NCBI GenBank assembly: GCA_965240325.2
Contig: OZ251236.1
Location: 434,001 to 498,000 of the forward strand
Length of the DNA stretch: 64,000 nt
Reading direction: 5' to 3'
DNA from: Rebecca billardiae RCC1528
Lineage: Eukaryota; Haptophyta
Part shown: one piece after another, positions 49,953 to 59,253 of the stretch
Position numbering within the stretch: position 1 is the first letter of the stretch
Layout of the letters: each line of letters starts with the position of its first letter
Position numbers and translations under genes: made by a program
Notes under the pieces: model-generated
Seen by the model: the letters and a program-made list of their open reading frames with translations, nothing else
Databases searched by the model: none
What the model was told of the DNA's origin: nothing

Positions 49953-50935
49953 AGCAGCAGCTGCTGCTGCTGCTGCTGGCTGATGGCCAGCGCGCGCTGC
50001 GACACAGACGCAGCCGCCAGCTCGTCCGGCGTGAGTGGATTTACGAGTCCCTGCTCGCGCGACACCCCGAAGCGCGCCTGCGCCTCGGCGCGGGCAAGGA
50101 AGGCGGCGGCCGCTTCGATCGCCGTCTCGGGCACCTCGGCCGCGCTCCCTATCGGCACCGTCGGCCCCGACGCCTCTGTCGAGCCGCGCGAGCCACGCGG
50201 CCACCGAGCGGCACTGCTGCTGTCCCCGCGGTCGTCCGATGCCGCGTCGTTGTACAGGCCGGGGACGGAGTGCGAGGGGCCAGCCGAGGCGCTCTCGCCG
50301 TCGTCCACGTACCCGCGCATCGCCGCCATCGGCCCCGAGAGCGGCGGCGGCAGCTGCGTCTTGCCGCCGCCGAGCAGAGCAGCCGCGCCGCCGAACGCGG
50401 CGCTCGCGGGCTCGGCGCCGTTTGCATTCAGCGTGGTGAAGTGGTCCTCGGCCGAAGAGCGGCGCACGCGACGGCCGGTGTCCAGCGCGTTCTGCGCGGC
50501 GCGCTTGTTCGGCGACGACGTGGGGGCCAGCGACGACGTGTGCATCTGCAAAGGCGGCTTCTGGTGCGGCGAAGACGCGGCCGCATACGTCGCGTTCGGG
50601 ACGGCCGCGCCACTCACCGGGCTCGAGCCCGAGCCGCCGCCGTCGGAGTACGCATTGGAGGCAGCGCCACCCGAGCCGCTGTGCGGACCGGCGGAGGCCG
50701 AGCCGTCGAGCTCCGCCGATTGCGACGGCGCGGTCGAGTCCAGCGTCACTGTGAGTGGCGGCGCCGCCGCCTTCTTTGCCGCCGCGGCCGCCGCGACCTC
50801 CGGCGCATTCATCGCGGCCTCGATCTCGGCGGCTGACATGTCATCGAGGTCAGCGAAGAGTCCGAGCAGCTCGGTGCCTTGGAGCACGGATTCCTCCCCG
50901 GCCGCTCTCGCGCCGCCCTGCTCCTCCTTCACCAT
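48881..50935 (-). CDS. Polyglutamine-rich protein with C-terminal CxxC / CxxxxC zinc-finger-like motif
   Basis: 684 residues from ATG 50935; the frame stays open to further ATGs at 51046 and 51301, so the N-terminus is uncertain. Low-complexity Ala/Ser/Gly/Pro composition, an acidic LLGLFADLDDMSAAEIEAA near the start, and a Gln tract of 6 Gln, 3 Leu and about 22 Gln in the middle. Near the C-terminus, KGLCERCGSRMRGFGAGYC followed by TNKEC forms a Cys-x2-Cys...Cys-x4-Cys quartet likely to bind zinc. No family recognised. Gln-rich plus zinc knuckle suggests a transcriptional or RNA regulator (inference). TAG stop. Confidence 0.65.
49889..49978. repeat. CTG/CAG trinucleotide repeat with internal inverted block
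   Basis: About 21 CTG triplets, then three CAG, then six CTG on the plus strand. This encodes Gln6-Leu3-Gln~22 on the minus strand. The CAG block looks like a 9-bp inversion within the microsatellite. Confidence 0.95.
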
Positions 50936-52155
50936 GCGCGCACCAGCAACACGCCCGGTGAGCACATGATCGCTGCCTTGCGATGTCAGCGGCAGCGGCT
51001 GCTGCGCCTCACGAGCAAGCTCCTCGGGGTGCCCTGCGAGAGCCATACGCGCTGGGCTCAAAGCCACGTGCGAGCGCGCTCTTCGAGCCGCGCTGCGTGC
51101 GGTGCTGCCCGACGCTTGGTGGGGGGGTGAGGGGTTGTTCGTGGGTCCACCACAGCCTCCCTCCCACGAGTGTCTGTCGCAGCCCCTCCCCGTTGAGCCG
51201 CCTTGGTCAGGTGCGGCGGGTAGATCACAGCCCGGGTGCACTGCCGGGCGCTGCAAGACGTGCTGTTTGTCCCGTTTGGGCCGTGAGATCGCGATCTCCA
51301 TCGACGTGCCCACGAGCTAAACATGCTCAAACCCAAACTTCTACCCCCCTGTCCCGGACCGCAAAACAATCTGAATAGCATCTCTTTCACCTGGACGTTC
51401 AGAACGTTGCGGGTATTTTACTACTTGGAGGAGAAATGCGAACTAGAATTTGAATTCGAAGTGATTGGGAGGGGTAACCGCAACTTATAAGATTCATTAT
51501 CAAGCACTCACCATGTAATCAGGTCCGCCCAGACGACGAGTGGCCATGTCTTCCAGCGCCTCGCGTTCGCGAGGCGTGCCCGAAACAGCTACACACTCAC
51601 CGGTGCCCTGGGGCACCGGCGCAACCCGCATCCAACACTCCGCATATCGCAGACACGACATATCCACCCGCGCTTGCACACGCACGCCCCCCCCCCGCCT
51701 GCTTGCTGACCATGAAAGGACTGGCCCCGGGTGCGGACGCCAAGCGCATGCTCATCCCGACACGACGGCGAACACCTGCGGTGTGCCTGTGCGGAGGCAC
51801 TGGGGAGCGACACGCGGAGTGTGGGCCGCCCTCCTTCCTGAGCAGCGCCCGGCCCTCAGGTGGAGACCGCGCCCGTCCCGGCCTCCCCGCGGCGGCCGCG
51901 AGCCCCCCCCCCCCCCCCCCCCCCCTTTTCCCCATCCTGCCCGTTTCGCGACAAACCCCTCTCCCCCCGAAACGCACGACGGGCCGCCGTGGTCCGGGGG
52001 ACCGGCGGGGCCACTCCGGACCTGGGTTTTGAAATTTGATTTCAACCCCGCGCGCCGAAATGCCTTTGGCACCAGCACCGACCTCGCTCGCACCGCAGTG
52101 CTTCCGCACCCGCCCCCCGGCCCTCCGCAGCCCCGCGCCCGCCACACCGGCCACC
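50936..52155. other. Intergenic / leader region, no firm gene
   Basis: The part adjoining 50935 may be coding or leader of the polyglutamine gene. A 24-base poly-C run lies at 51903-51926 and a GGTGCC...GGCACC hairpin near 51600-51618. An AT-richer stretch at about 51380-51510 may hold promoters. Nothing else recognised. Confidence 0.5.
51903..51926. repeat. Poly-C homopolymer (24)
   Basis: Uninterrupted C run about 230 bp upstream of the next gene; prone to length error in assembly. Confidence 0.95.
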
Positions 52156-53226
52156 ATGCCCCCTTACCAGCACGGCTTTTTCCGCGACCGTCTCAACAGC
52201 AGGAGCGCCTTGAGCTTCTTCCCCTCTTCCAACAACTTCGAGCGCGGGCTGCAGGTGGAACGGCCGAGCACCCCCACCGCCAGGCGGGATGCGGGCCAGC
52301 AGATGTGCACGACGATGATCAAGCTGAGCGCGCGCTGCCTGAGCGACGTGGCGCCCAACTCGCAAGGCGGGCGACTGCTCTCAGGACTCACCCAGGACCC
52401 CAAAGGCAATAAGCACGTTTTCTCCTTCACCGGCTCGGTGCTCGAGAACATGACCATCTGCCGCCGCCTGGCCACCAGCCTGTGCATGCCGAACATTCTC
52501 ACGGCGTGCACCACGGAGCTCACGCAGGAGATGCTCGCGCTGTCGGCGGCCGACCTCGCAACCCAGGCGAAGGACGTGTCCCTCACGCTCCCGGTTAGCC
52601 CCACGATGACGCTCGTGCAGTTTCACAGGGCCCTCTACGAGCAGATCGTGCCCGACATCAACAAGTACGTGACCAACGGTGAGCACGTCGAGACCAACAT
52701 CTACTCCGGCGGTGTGAACCTGATCTTCCTCCGCCTGCGTTTCATGCCCATCGACCCCGAGCACCCCATCTTCTTCGCGCCGCTCAAGCCGAGCCGCCGC
52801 ATCGCCGGCGCCGCCCGCGTCCCACACAACCTGTGGGGCGTGCCGCCCGCGCCGCCTGTGCCGCCCGCGCCGCCCGCCGCTGCGCGCCGCCCTGCTCCTC
52901 AGCCGGCCGACCAACAGGCGGCGGACCCCGCCGGCCCGGAGGCGGAGGAGCCCGAGGGGGAGGGTTCGGACGATGCCATCCCGCCACCCCAGCCACCAAC
53001 CGCGGCCGCGCCGTCGGACGGGCCCGAGGTGCAACAGGCCAGGCCGGCGCTCGGGGAGTCCAACTACCGCCTGGTCCTGCCCCCCGGCGCCGCGGCAGCC
53101 GGCAAGCGCGCGGCGACCGAGCCGTCCACGCCGGCGGAGGAGGATGGGCCCTCCTCCGCTGGCGGGAGCGACGCCAAGCCGGCCAAGCAGGCTCGCACCG
53201 CGTCCCTCGGCGACCCCCCCCCGTGA
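52156..53226 (+). CDS. Unrecognised protein with conserved-looking core and Pro/Ala acidic tail
   Basis: 356 residues from an ATG in good context (CCACCATG). I do not recognise the family. Residues 1-215 have balanced composition and look folded: HVFSFTGSVLENMTICRRLA, TTELTQEMLALSAADL, TMTLVQFHRALYEQIVPDI, GGVNLIFLRLRFMPI. Residues 220-356 are Pro/Ala-rich with an acidic patch (EAEEPEGEGSDDA) and basic KRAA and KPAKQAR motifs that could serve as nuclear signals. No signal peptide or membrane segment. The folded-core plus disordered-tail layout would suit a structural or nucleic-acid-binding protein, including one from a mobile element or virus, but nothing proves that. TGA stop. Confidence 0.55.
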   Translation: MPPYQHGFFRDRLNSRSALSFFPSSNNFERGLQVERPSTPTARRDAGQQMCTTMIKLSARCLSDVAPNSQGGRLLSGLTQDPKGNKHVFSFTGSVLENMTICRRLATSLCMPNILTACTTELTQEMLALSAADLATQAKDVSLTLPVSPTMTLVQFHRALYEQIVPDINKYVTNGEHVETNIYSGGVNLIFLRLRFMPIDPEHPIFFAPLKPSRRIAGAARVPHNLWGVPPAPPVPPAPPAAARRPAPQPADQQAADPAGPEAEEPEGEGSDDAIPPPQPPTAAAPSDGPEVQQARPALGESNYRLVLPPGAAAAGKRAATEPSTPAEEDGPSSAGGSDAKPAKQARTASLGDPPP

Positions 53227-53320
53227 CCTGGCTGCCGCCGCGCCGCAGTCGCTGGCGTAGAGCCGCGCGCGGCGCTGGCGCGCCAGACGCGCCCGGTTGG
53301 GCAGCGCAGGCACCCTCAGC

Positions 53321-53440
53321 GGCCAGGACGACGACTTCCTCAACGGCAAGGGCGACGACTTCCTCTGCGGCCAGGGCGACGACTTCCTCAACGGCAAGGA
53401 CGACGACTTCCTCAACGGCAAGGGCGACTACTCCCTCAAC
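53321..53440 (+). repeat. 24-bp minisatellite, 5 copies
   Basis: Five exact-length 24-nt units. In one plus frame they read as Gly-(Lys/Gln)-(Gly/Asp)-Asp-(Asp/Tyr)-(Phe/Ser)-Leu-(Asn/Cys). That frame has no ATG of its own, runs only to 53551 and lies outside the neighbouring genes. It resembles, but does not match, the 9-residue RTX repeat. Confidence 0.85.
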
Positions 53441-53812
53441 TCGGCAAGGCCACCAGGCCGCGCACACCGGCCCGGGCGACCACATCCACTACCTGCACTA
53501 CGGCATCAACTTGAACAGCCTCGGACGACGACGACACGGGCAACTACATGATGACCAAGGCCGACGACGACTGCAAAACAGCGGCATCCCCGGGCGCCTA
53601 CTACCTCAGTGACCGTGTGATCAGCATCGGTTACGACGACTCCCTCACCCGCGGCCAACGCGCTCCGACATCCTCCATTAACTCCATTCAGTACTTCGAC
53701 AGACGAATCAGGAGAGCTGCGCCCTCGTGCCTGTGTCTTTAAATCATAGAATTGGTCTATCTCACGGAACGGCCCGACATTGGTCGCCGCGTCAAGTGGC
53801 AAGGCCAAGGGC

Positions 53813-56800
53813 TTAGGGCGCGCCGCCCGCCCGCGGCCGCTCTGGGTCTGGCGCCACCGTCGCGCCGCGCTCGCACACATACGCGAAGGCGTAGGCAAAG
53901 TCGAAGTCGCAGCGCTCGTCAAACCAGCCGCCGACGCCGATGCGCGCGCAGTTCTCGCCGTGGTCGCGCGCGCCCAGCGCCCCGAGCGGCGTTGTCGCCC
54001 CGTGGTCGGGCATGCCCGCCGCCCAGTTCACGTGCGACGCGCCGCCCTCGCCGAGCGCGCGCCCGTCCTCCCACCGCCAGCCCGCGCTCGGCTGGGCGCT
54101 GCCGCTGGGCTGGCTGAGGCCGATCCACACGCCGAGCGCGTAGTCGCCGATCAGGCAGCGCACCGTCGCCTCCTCGCGCGCCGAGCCGAGCGAGACCAGG
54201 CGCGCGCCCTCCGCGGCGCACGCCTGGCGCGCGCCCGCGAACGACGTCGGCTCCTCGCCGAGCCGCCGACCTCGCCGCCCGCTGAACCGGTACTGCCGGC
54301 CGTCGCGCGTCGTCCAGCCGCGCGCGTCCGTGGGCAGCCCGCCCAGCAGCTGCGCGCACGCCGCGCAGTCGGCGTCGGCGGGCACGGCGATGATCCAGCC
54401 GGCGGCGAAGAGGATGAGCACGCCGGCCACGATCGCACCCGCGGCGCGGCGCGCACGGCGGGTCCGGTGCAGGAGGGCGCCGCGGGCGGCCGCGCCGCCG
54501 TCGGCCGCCGGCGCGCGCGCCGAGGGGCTGCTCGGACTCAGCGCGTGCGCGGCGCCGTCGGGCGCGGCGGCGCCTCTCGCCGCCGGCGGCGTGGCCGCGC
54601 CGTGGCCTGCGCCCCACTCCACGTCGACGCCTGCGCGCCCGGCCGCGGCGTCGTCGCCGCCGCGCGCCGGGCTGGGCGTCACCGCCGCGTAGCCCATGCC
54701 CCGCACGCCGCCGCCGCCGGGCGGCTTGAGCCCGGCGCCCTCCGCCGACGGCCGCCACGCGCGCTTGGGCAGCTTGGCCCTGAGCGGCGAGGGCGAGGCC
54801 ACGACGCCCGCGCTGCCCGTGCTCTCGCACGCGCGGAGGCTCGGCGGCGCGGCAGCGCCCGACTCGCGCCTCGACACGCTCTGCATGTGCGCGCGCACGA
54901 GCAGCTGGCGTGCGCTCTCGTTGAAGCTCTCGAGCGAGCCGCACGCCGCCTCAATACACGCGAGCAGCCGGTCCTCGTCCTCCCGCTTCGCGCAGCGCGA
55001 CGCCTGCACCGCAAACGCCGAGAAGGCGGCGGCGTCCCCGCCCGGCAGCATGATCATCTCCACGCTCCCCTCGCGCGTCGAGCCGACCGAGGGCGCGCGG
55101 GCCGAGCCGACCGAGCGCTCCAGCTCGGGCTGGCGGGCGGCGCCGGCGGCGGCGGCGCTGGCATGCGAGCCGCTGGACGAGCGCGAGCCGAGGGTCCGCG
55201 CGCTCCAGCCGCGCTTCGCCGCGCACGCCGCCGCCGCGCCCGCACCCGGCGGCGGCGGCGGCCAGCCCGCCGCGCCGCGCCGGCGCGTGTGCGCGCGGTG
55301 CATCTGCTCGAACACGAAGAGCTCCGTCACGCACCAGAGCCTCTCGAGGTACGTGGGGCCTGCGAGGATGAGCAGCTTCTTGCACCCCGCGAGGTACACG
55401 GGCAGGAAGGGCAGGTCGGCGGACACGTCCTGCTGGTCGATGCACGCGCGGTCAAACCACAGCCGCGGCTCGCGCCCGCTGTGCTCGCGCCGGAACTGCG
55501 CGCACCACGCGAGCAGCGCGGAGTACTTCGGGCCGGCCGGGTCGTGCCACTGCGGGCGCGCGGCGCGCGGCGCGAGCGGGCGGCGCGCGCGCGCGCGGGC
55601 GGGCGGGCGGCTCAGCGCGCGGCGCCCCGCGCCCCGCCAGCCCCCAGCCCCACCTGCCCCCGCGCCCGCACCCGACCTCGACCTCGACCTCGCGCGGCCG
55701 CGCGGCCGCGCGGCCGCACCGAGTGGCTGACAAACGCGTCGACGCTGTCGAGGTCGGCCGAGAGCGAGCGGCGGTACCAGTCGTTGTTGCCGGGCTGGTT
55801 CTGGGCGAAGAGGCTCGCGTCGAGCCGGTCGGCCGGGATCGCGCGCATGCGCGAGCGCCCGCGCGCGATGGCCTCCTCCGCGCTGATGCCGCCGATCAGC
55901 GACGCGACGCCCGCCGCGGCCGACACGCCCTCGCCCCTCGCCGCCAGGATGGCGTGCACGCGCGAGCGCACGGCCGGCGTGAGCGCGAGCGCCGTGCACA
56001 GCGCGAAGTTGGCGCAGATGGAGAGCTCGGCCCAGAAGTTGCTGCTCCGGTGGTACGGCGGGAACGCCACGCCCAGGTACACGAACCAGTACGCCATCAG
56101 CAGCCCGAAGATGGCGTTCACGCGCCCGATGGCGAGCCACAGACTCTCGAGCAGCGAGCGCGTCGTGAGCCGGCGCGCGCGCAGGCCGAGGCAGCGCTGC
56201 GCGAGCCGCGTGGAGCTCGAGAGCACGGCGTGCCAGACGAACGCCACCGTGCCGAGCGCCGTGCCCGCCAGCGCGAGCAGCACGAGCACGAGCGTGCGCG
56301 CCTGCACGCGCGAGATGCACTCCGCCGCCCACACGCTCGACGCGGCGATCGGCACGGCGACGTAGCTCGCGGCGCCCGCGAAGAGGGAGAGGCCGCCGGT
56401 CCAGAAGATGCCGAACGCACGCACGAGGAACGCGTCGGTCGGGCGCAGCGCCATCAGGAGGAAGGGCACGGCGATGACGCCCATGTGGAAGCCGAGCCAG
56501 AAGAGCGGCGTGCCCCACGTGTTCGACACAAACAGCGCGAGGCCGACGGAGCAGAAGGCGCAGCCGAGCATGAAGGGCGGGCCGGACACGCGCATGCGGT
56601 AGCCCTTGCCCGCGGCCTGCGCCTCGAGCAGCGCGCTGCGCAGCTCGGCGGCCTGCGCGCCGCTGTGCGCGAGCGTCGGCGTCGAATGGGAGCAAGCGCG
56701 GATCTGCGGCTCGGTGCTGTCAGGTGCCACCCGCTCGAGCGCCAGCGGCCTCGGCGACGAGGCTACCGCCTGTGATGATGGGCCATGCGCCGCGCAGGCC

Positions 56801-56814
56801 GACGCAGAGGGCAT
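53813..56814 (-). CDS. Six-TM / TIR-like / TM / C-type lectin receptor-like protein (paralogue 2)
   Basis: Two exons: 56814-55720 (365 codons) and 55549-53813 (579 with stop), joined across a 170-bp GTGCGG...CCGCAG phase-0 intron; 943 residues. Six hydrophobic segments occupy the first ~300 residues, then VASLIGG and a DAFVSHS-WHDP junction at the intron. The TIR-like domain follows: GREPRLWFDRACIDQ (390-404), LPVYLAGCKKLL, LERLWCVTELF with WCVTE at 437-441, matching the catalytic WCxxE of NADase TIRs. A disordered Ser-rich linker leads to a seventh TM (735-754), then a C-type lectin fold (about 785-926): VWIGL, WRWEDG, NWAAGMPDHG, ENCA, WFDERC, VCE. Six TMs put the TIR domain in the cytosol if the N-terminus is inside, and TM7 exposes the lectin. 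ATG 56814 is chosen because upstream DNA is low-GC; the frame is open beyond it. Confidence 0.8.
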
Positions 56815-57700
56815 GCTCGTGGGCCCGACCTTCTTTACTTTGCGTCGTCGTGAGTCGCAGAGTCCCCTTTGATCGAAAACGCGCGTACAGATTGTCGTCG
56901 TGGGTGAGTCTCCTCGTAATCTTGATACCGCCACCAAAGGAATCATCCAAGAGAAGCCGTTCGTAACGACGTTATTGTCGAAGATGTTGGACGAGATTTT
57001 TACTACAGGCTGAGATACGGTACCGGCACCATCAATAAAAGATGAGCGATACTCAATCAAGGGCCCTTGACTCTCAATGAACAGGGGCCGGCGTTGCGCC
57101 AAGCTGGACAACGCCTTCCGGTGTTTTCAGATCATTCTATACATACGCTTTTAAAAAAAAGAAATGTTCCGCGCTCTGTCCGACTGTCCCGCGGCAAAGC
57201 GCGGCGGATGGCGGCTTGGCCGCGGCATGGGCAGGCGAGTCGCCGCTGCCCGCAGAAAACGTGCGTCAGAGGCAAGGAAGCGGGCAGATGGCGCGTCGCA
57301 CGCGTCGTGGAATTCGGTCGCGACGCTCGCCAGCCTCAGCGCGCGCGGCAAAGCCACGTCCATGGGCGCCCAGCGTGCAGGCGGCATGGCCACGCCGCTC
57401 GGCCGCGGCGACCGCTCTCGCACGCGTCCTTGCGGCGCGAAAGGGCATCCCAGCTGCGGTCATTCGCCTTGTGCGTCGGGAGACGTGTGCCAGCTAGCCA
57501 ATGCACACCGCGCGGCCGGGCGTGCGCCGAAAGCGGCACAGCGAGAGAGGGCCCCGATCCGAGTGCAGGTCTCGCCGGGGCCCTCCACAAGTCCAAGGAT
57601 CCTGGGTCTCGGGTCCTTCGCGTTTGTCCAGCTGGCGCAACGCTCCGAATACCCTCATCACCTGCTTCTCACCAGGCGACGGGAGGCACCGCGTCTGGCG

Positions 57701-57783
57701 AGCCATCTTTGGGCGCGGTGCCTCCTCGCCGTCGCGAGCACGGCGCGGTGCCTGGCGAGGAGGCACCGCGCCCAAAGATGGCT
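57701..57783. repeat. Perfect 30-bp inverted repeat with 23-bp loop
   Basis: 57701-57730 is the exact reverse complement of 57754-57783. A related AGGCACCGCG word occurs again at 57684. No coding context. Could be a hairpin RNA, a MITE relic or a recombination footprint. Confidence 0.9.
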
Positions 57784-58101
57784 GGACTGTCACCGCTGAT
57801 GATTGAGTGTATACGGTCAATAAAGGTACGGTTCCGAGTCCGATTACGAGCGTGCTGACGGTCCCGGGCCCCGGGCACTGGCGGGCCACGGCGACCGGCG
57901 TCGGGCGACGCGTTTCAAAGTTGAGCACGGACTGTTGACGAGACTGTAACTAACGGTTATTCGTTATACCGTACTCCGTAGCATTCATTACGGCATGGCG
58001 CCCCGGGCTCATCAGGATCGGAGGGCCATTCCGCATCGGCCGCCATGATGCCGCGTATACTGTCATCACGCCTTAATCAAGTGTGCACGTTGAAGCATAT
58101 A

Positions 58102-58126
58102 TAGAGAGAGAGAGAGAGAGAGAGAG
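58102..58126. repeat. (GA)n microsatellite
   Basis: Run of about 12 AG dinucleotides following a short TA run. Confidence 0.9.
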
Positions 58127-58459
58127 TGGCAGCTAATGACGAATAACTGTAAACACTCAAGCTGTTTTAAATTCCCCTTTATTATATATATATATAATAA
58201 TAACGGGCGCTCCGGGTCGGATCAGGCTGGCGGCCGAAGCCTCCAGCCCTACCCTGGCCAGCCCCCAACCAACCACCGCCCTCACCCAACCTCAAACCAC
58301 GACTGACCATTAACGGGCACTCGCTACCAGGCTCATGGCTCATGACGGGCCGCATGCACGTGCGGACTTAGTCTTACTCCCGGAGCGCGGTGCCGGCGGG
58401 CCGCGTCGTCGCACCCAGTCGAGACCCGGCGGGACGAACGACACGCGAGCTGCGCACAC

Positions 58460-59116
58460 CTACTGCGGCGCGGACGAGGCCGCGCCGAACTCGTCGCGGT
58501 ACGCGCGCACCGCAGCGAGATGCGCGGCGCTGTCCGGCCGCGACTCGAGCAGCTCGACGAGCGCAGAGAGCGTCGCGAGCGAGACGACGCGTACGCCGTA
58601 CTCGCGCTCGACCTCCTGGATAGCGGAGGTGCCGCCCGCCTGGCCACGTTCTTGTCGGTCGAGCGAGACGACCACGGACGTGAACGTCGCTCCGGCTGCC
58701 TTGATGATGCCGACGGCCTCGCGAATCGCCGTGCCGGCGGTGATGACGTCGTCGATCACGAGCACGCGGCCGGCGAGGGGCGCACCGACGACGACGCCGC
58801 CCTCGCCGTGGTCCTTGGCCTCCTTGCGATTGTAGCACCACGCCACGTCGCGCCCGTGGTGCGTCGCCAACGCCGCCGCCGTCGCTGTCACGAGCGGGAT
58901 CCCCTTGTACGCCGGGCCGAAGAGCACGTCAAACTCGATGCCCGAGGCGACGATGGCGGCGGCGTAATGGCGGCCGAGCTCGGCGATGGCGGAGCCGGTG
59001 TTGAAGAGGCCGGCGTTGAAGAAGTACGGGGACGAACGCCCGCTCTTCAGCGTGAACTGCCCGAACTTCAGCACGTCGCGCGCGATGCAGAACTCGAGGA
59101 AGTCCTTCGACGCCAT
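58460..59116 (-). CDS. pyrE: Orotate phosphoribosyltransferase, single-domain
   Basis: Converts orotate plus PRPP to orotidine 5'-monophosphate in pyrimidine synthesis. 218 residues, near the 213 of the E. coli enzyme. [17 protein letters not shown] (22-38) is the substrate loop, [10 protein letters not shown] (67-76) the core, and [14 protein letters not shown] (94-107) the flexible catalytic loop with conserved Lys and His. [13 protein letters not shown] (118-130) is the PRPP-binding motif. It stands alone with a TAG stop and is not fused to OMP decarboxylase as in animal and plant UMP synthase. No targeting leader, so cytosolic. Single exon. The start is the first ATG, giving a full-length family N-terminus. 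Divergent from the TTL-like gene, 137 bp apart. Confidence 0.95.
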   Translation of the reverse strand: MASKDFLEFCIARDVLKFGQFTLKSGRSSPYFFNAGLFNTGSAIAELGRHYAAAIVASGIEFDVLFGPAYKGIPLVTATAAALATHHGRDVAWCYNRKEAKDHGEGGVVVGAPLAGRVLVIDDVITAGTAIREAVGIIKAAGATFTSVVVSLDRQERGQAGGTSAIQEVEREYGVRVVSLATLSALVELLESRPDSAAHLAAVRAYRDEFGAASSAPQ

Positions 59117-59253
59117 CGTGCGCTTTCGGGCGACGCGCCAGCGGTGGCGAGTACTGGCGACTGCTGACTGGACGACCGACCGCTCGCTGAAGCGCGCCGG
59201 AACCGCTCGCGCAGCGGCCGTTGGGGCAAGGCCGCGGCGCCAGCGGGCGGCCG
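59117..59253. promoter_or_regulatory. Probable shared divergent promoter (OPRT / TTL-like)
   Basis: 137 bp between two divergent start codons must hold both 5' leaders and promoters. No TATA-like box is visible. Inferred from layout only. Confidence 0.4.

Larger units (their letters stand above)
56815..58459. other. Intergenic 1.6 kb, no gene seen
   Basis: AT-richer upstream of 57160, then GC-rich with short overlapping open frames that lack domains, then AT-rich after 57930 with GA (58102-58126) and TA (about 58183-58196) microsatellites. Contains the 30-bp hairpin at 57701-57783. Confidence 0.5.

Noticed and set aside
53321-53440. RTX calcium-binding toxin repeat
   Set aside because: The period is 8 rather than 9 residues, the GGxGxDxLx pattern is absent, and there is no surrounding gene.
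57067-57858. 263-codon plus open frame and overlapping minus frames
   Set aside because: Arg/Ala-rich, no domain; includes the perfect hairpin, so both strands give the same motif.
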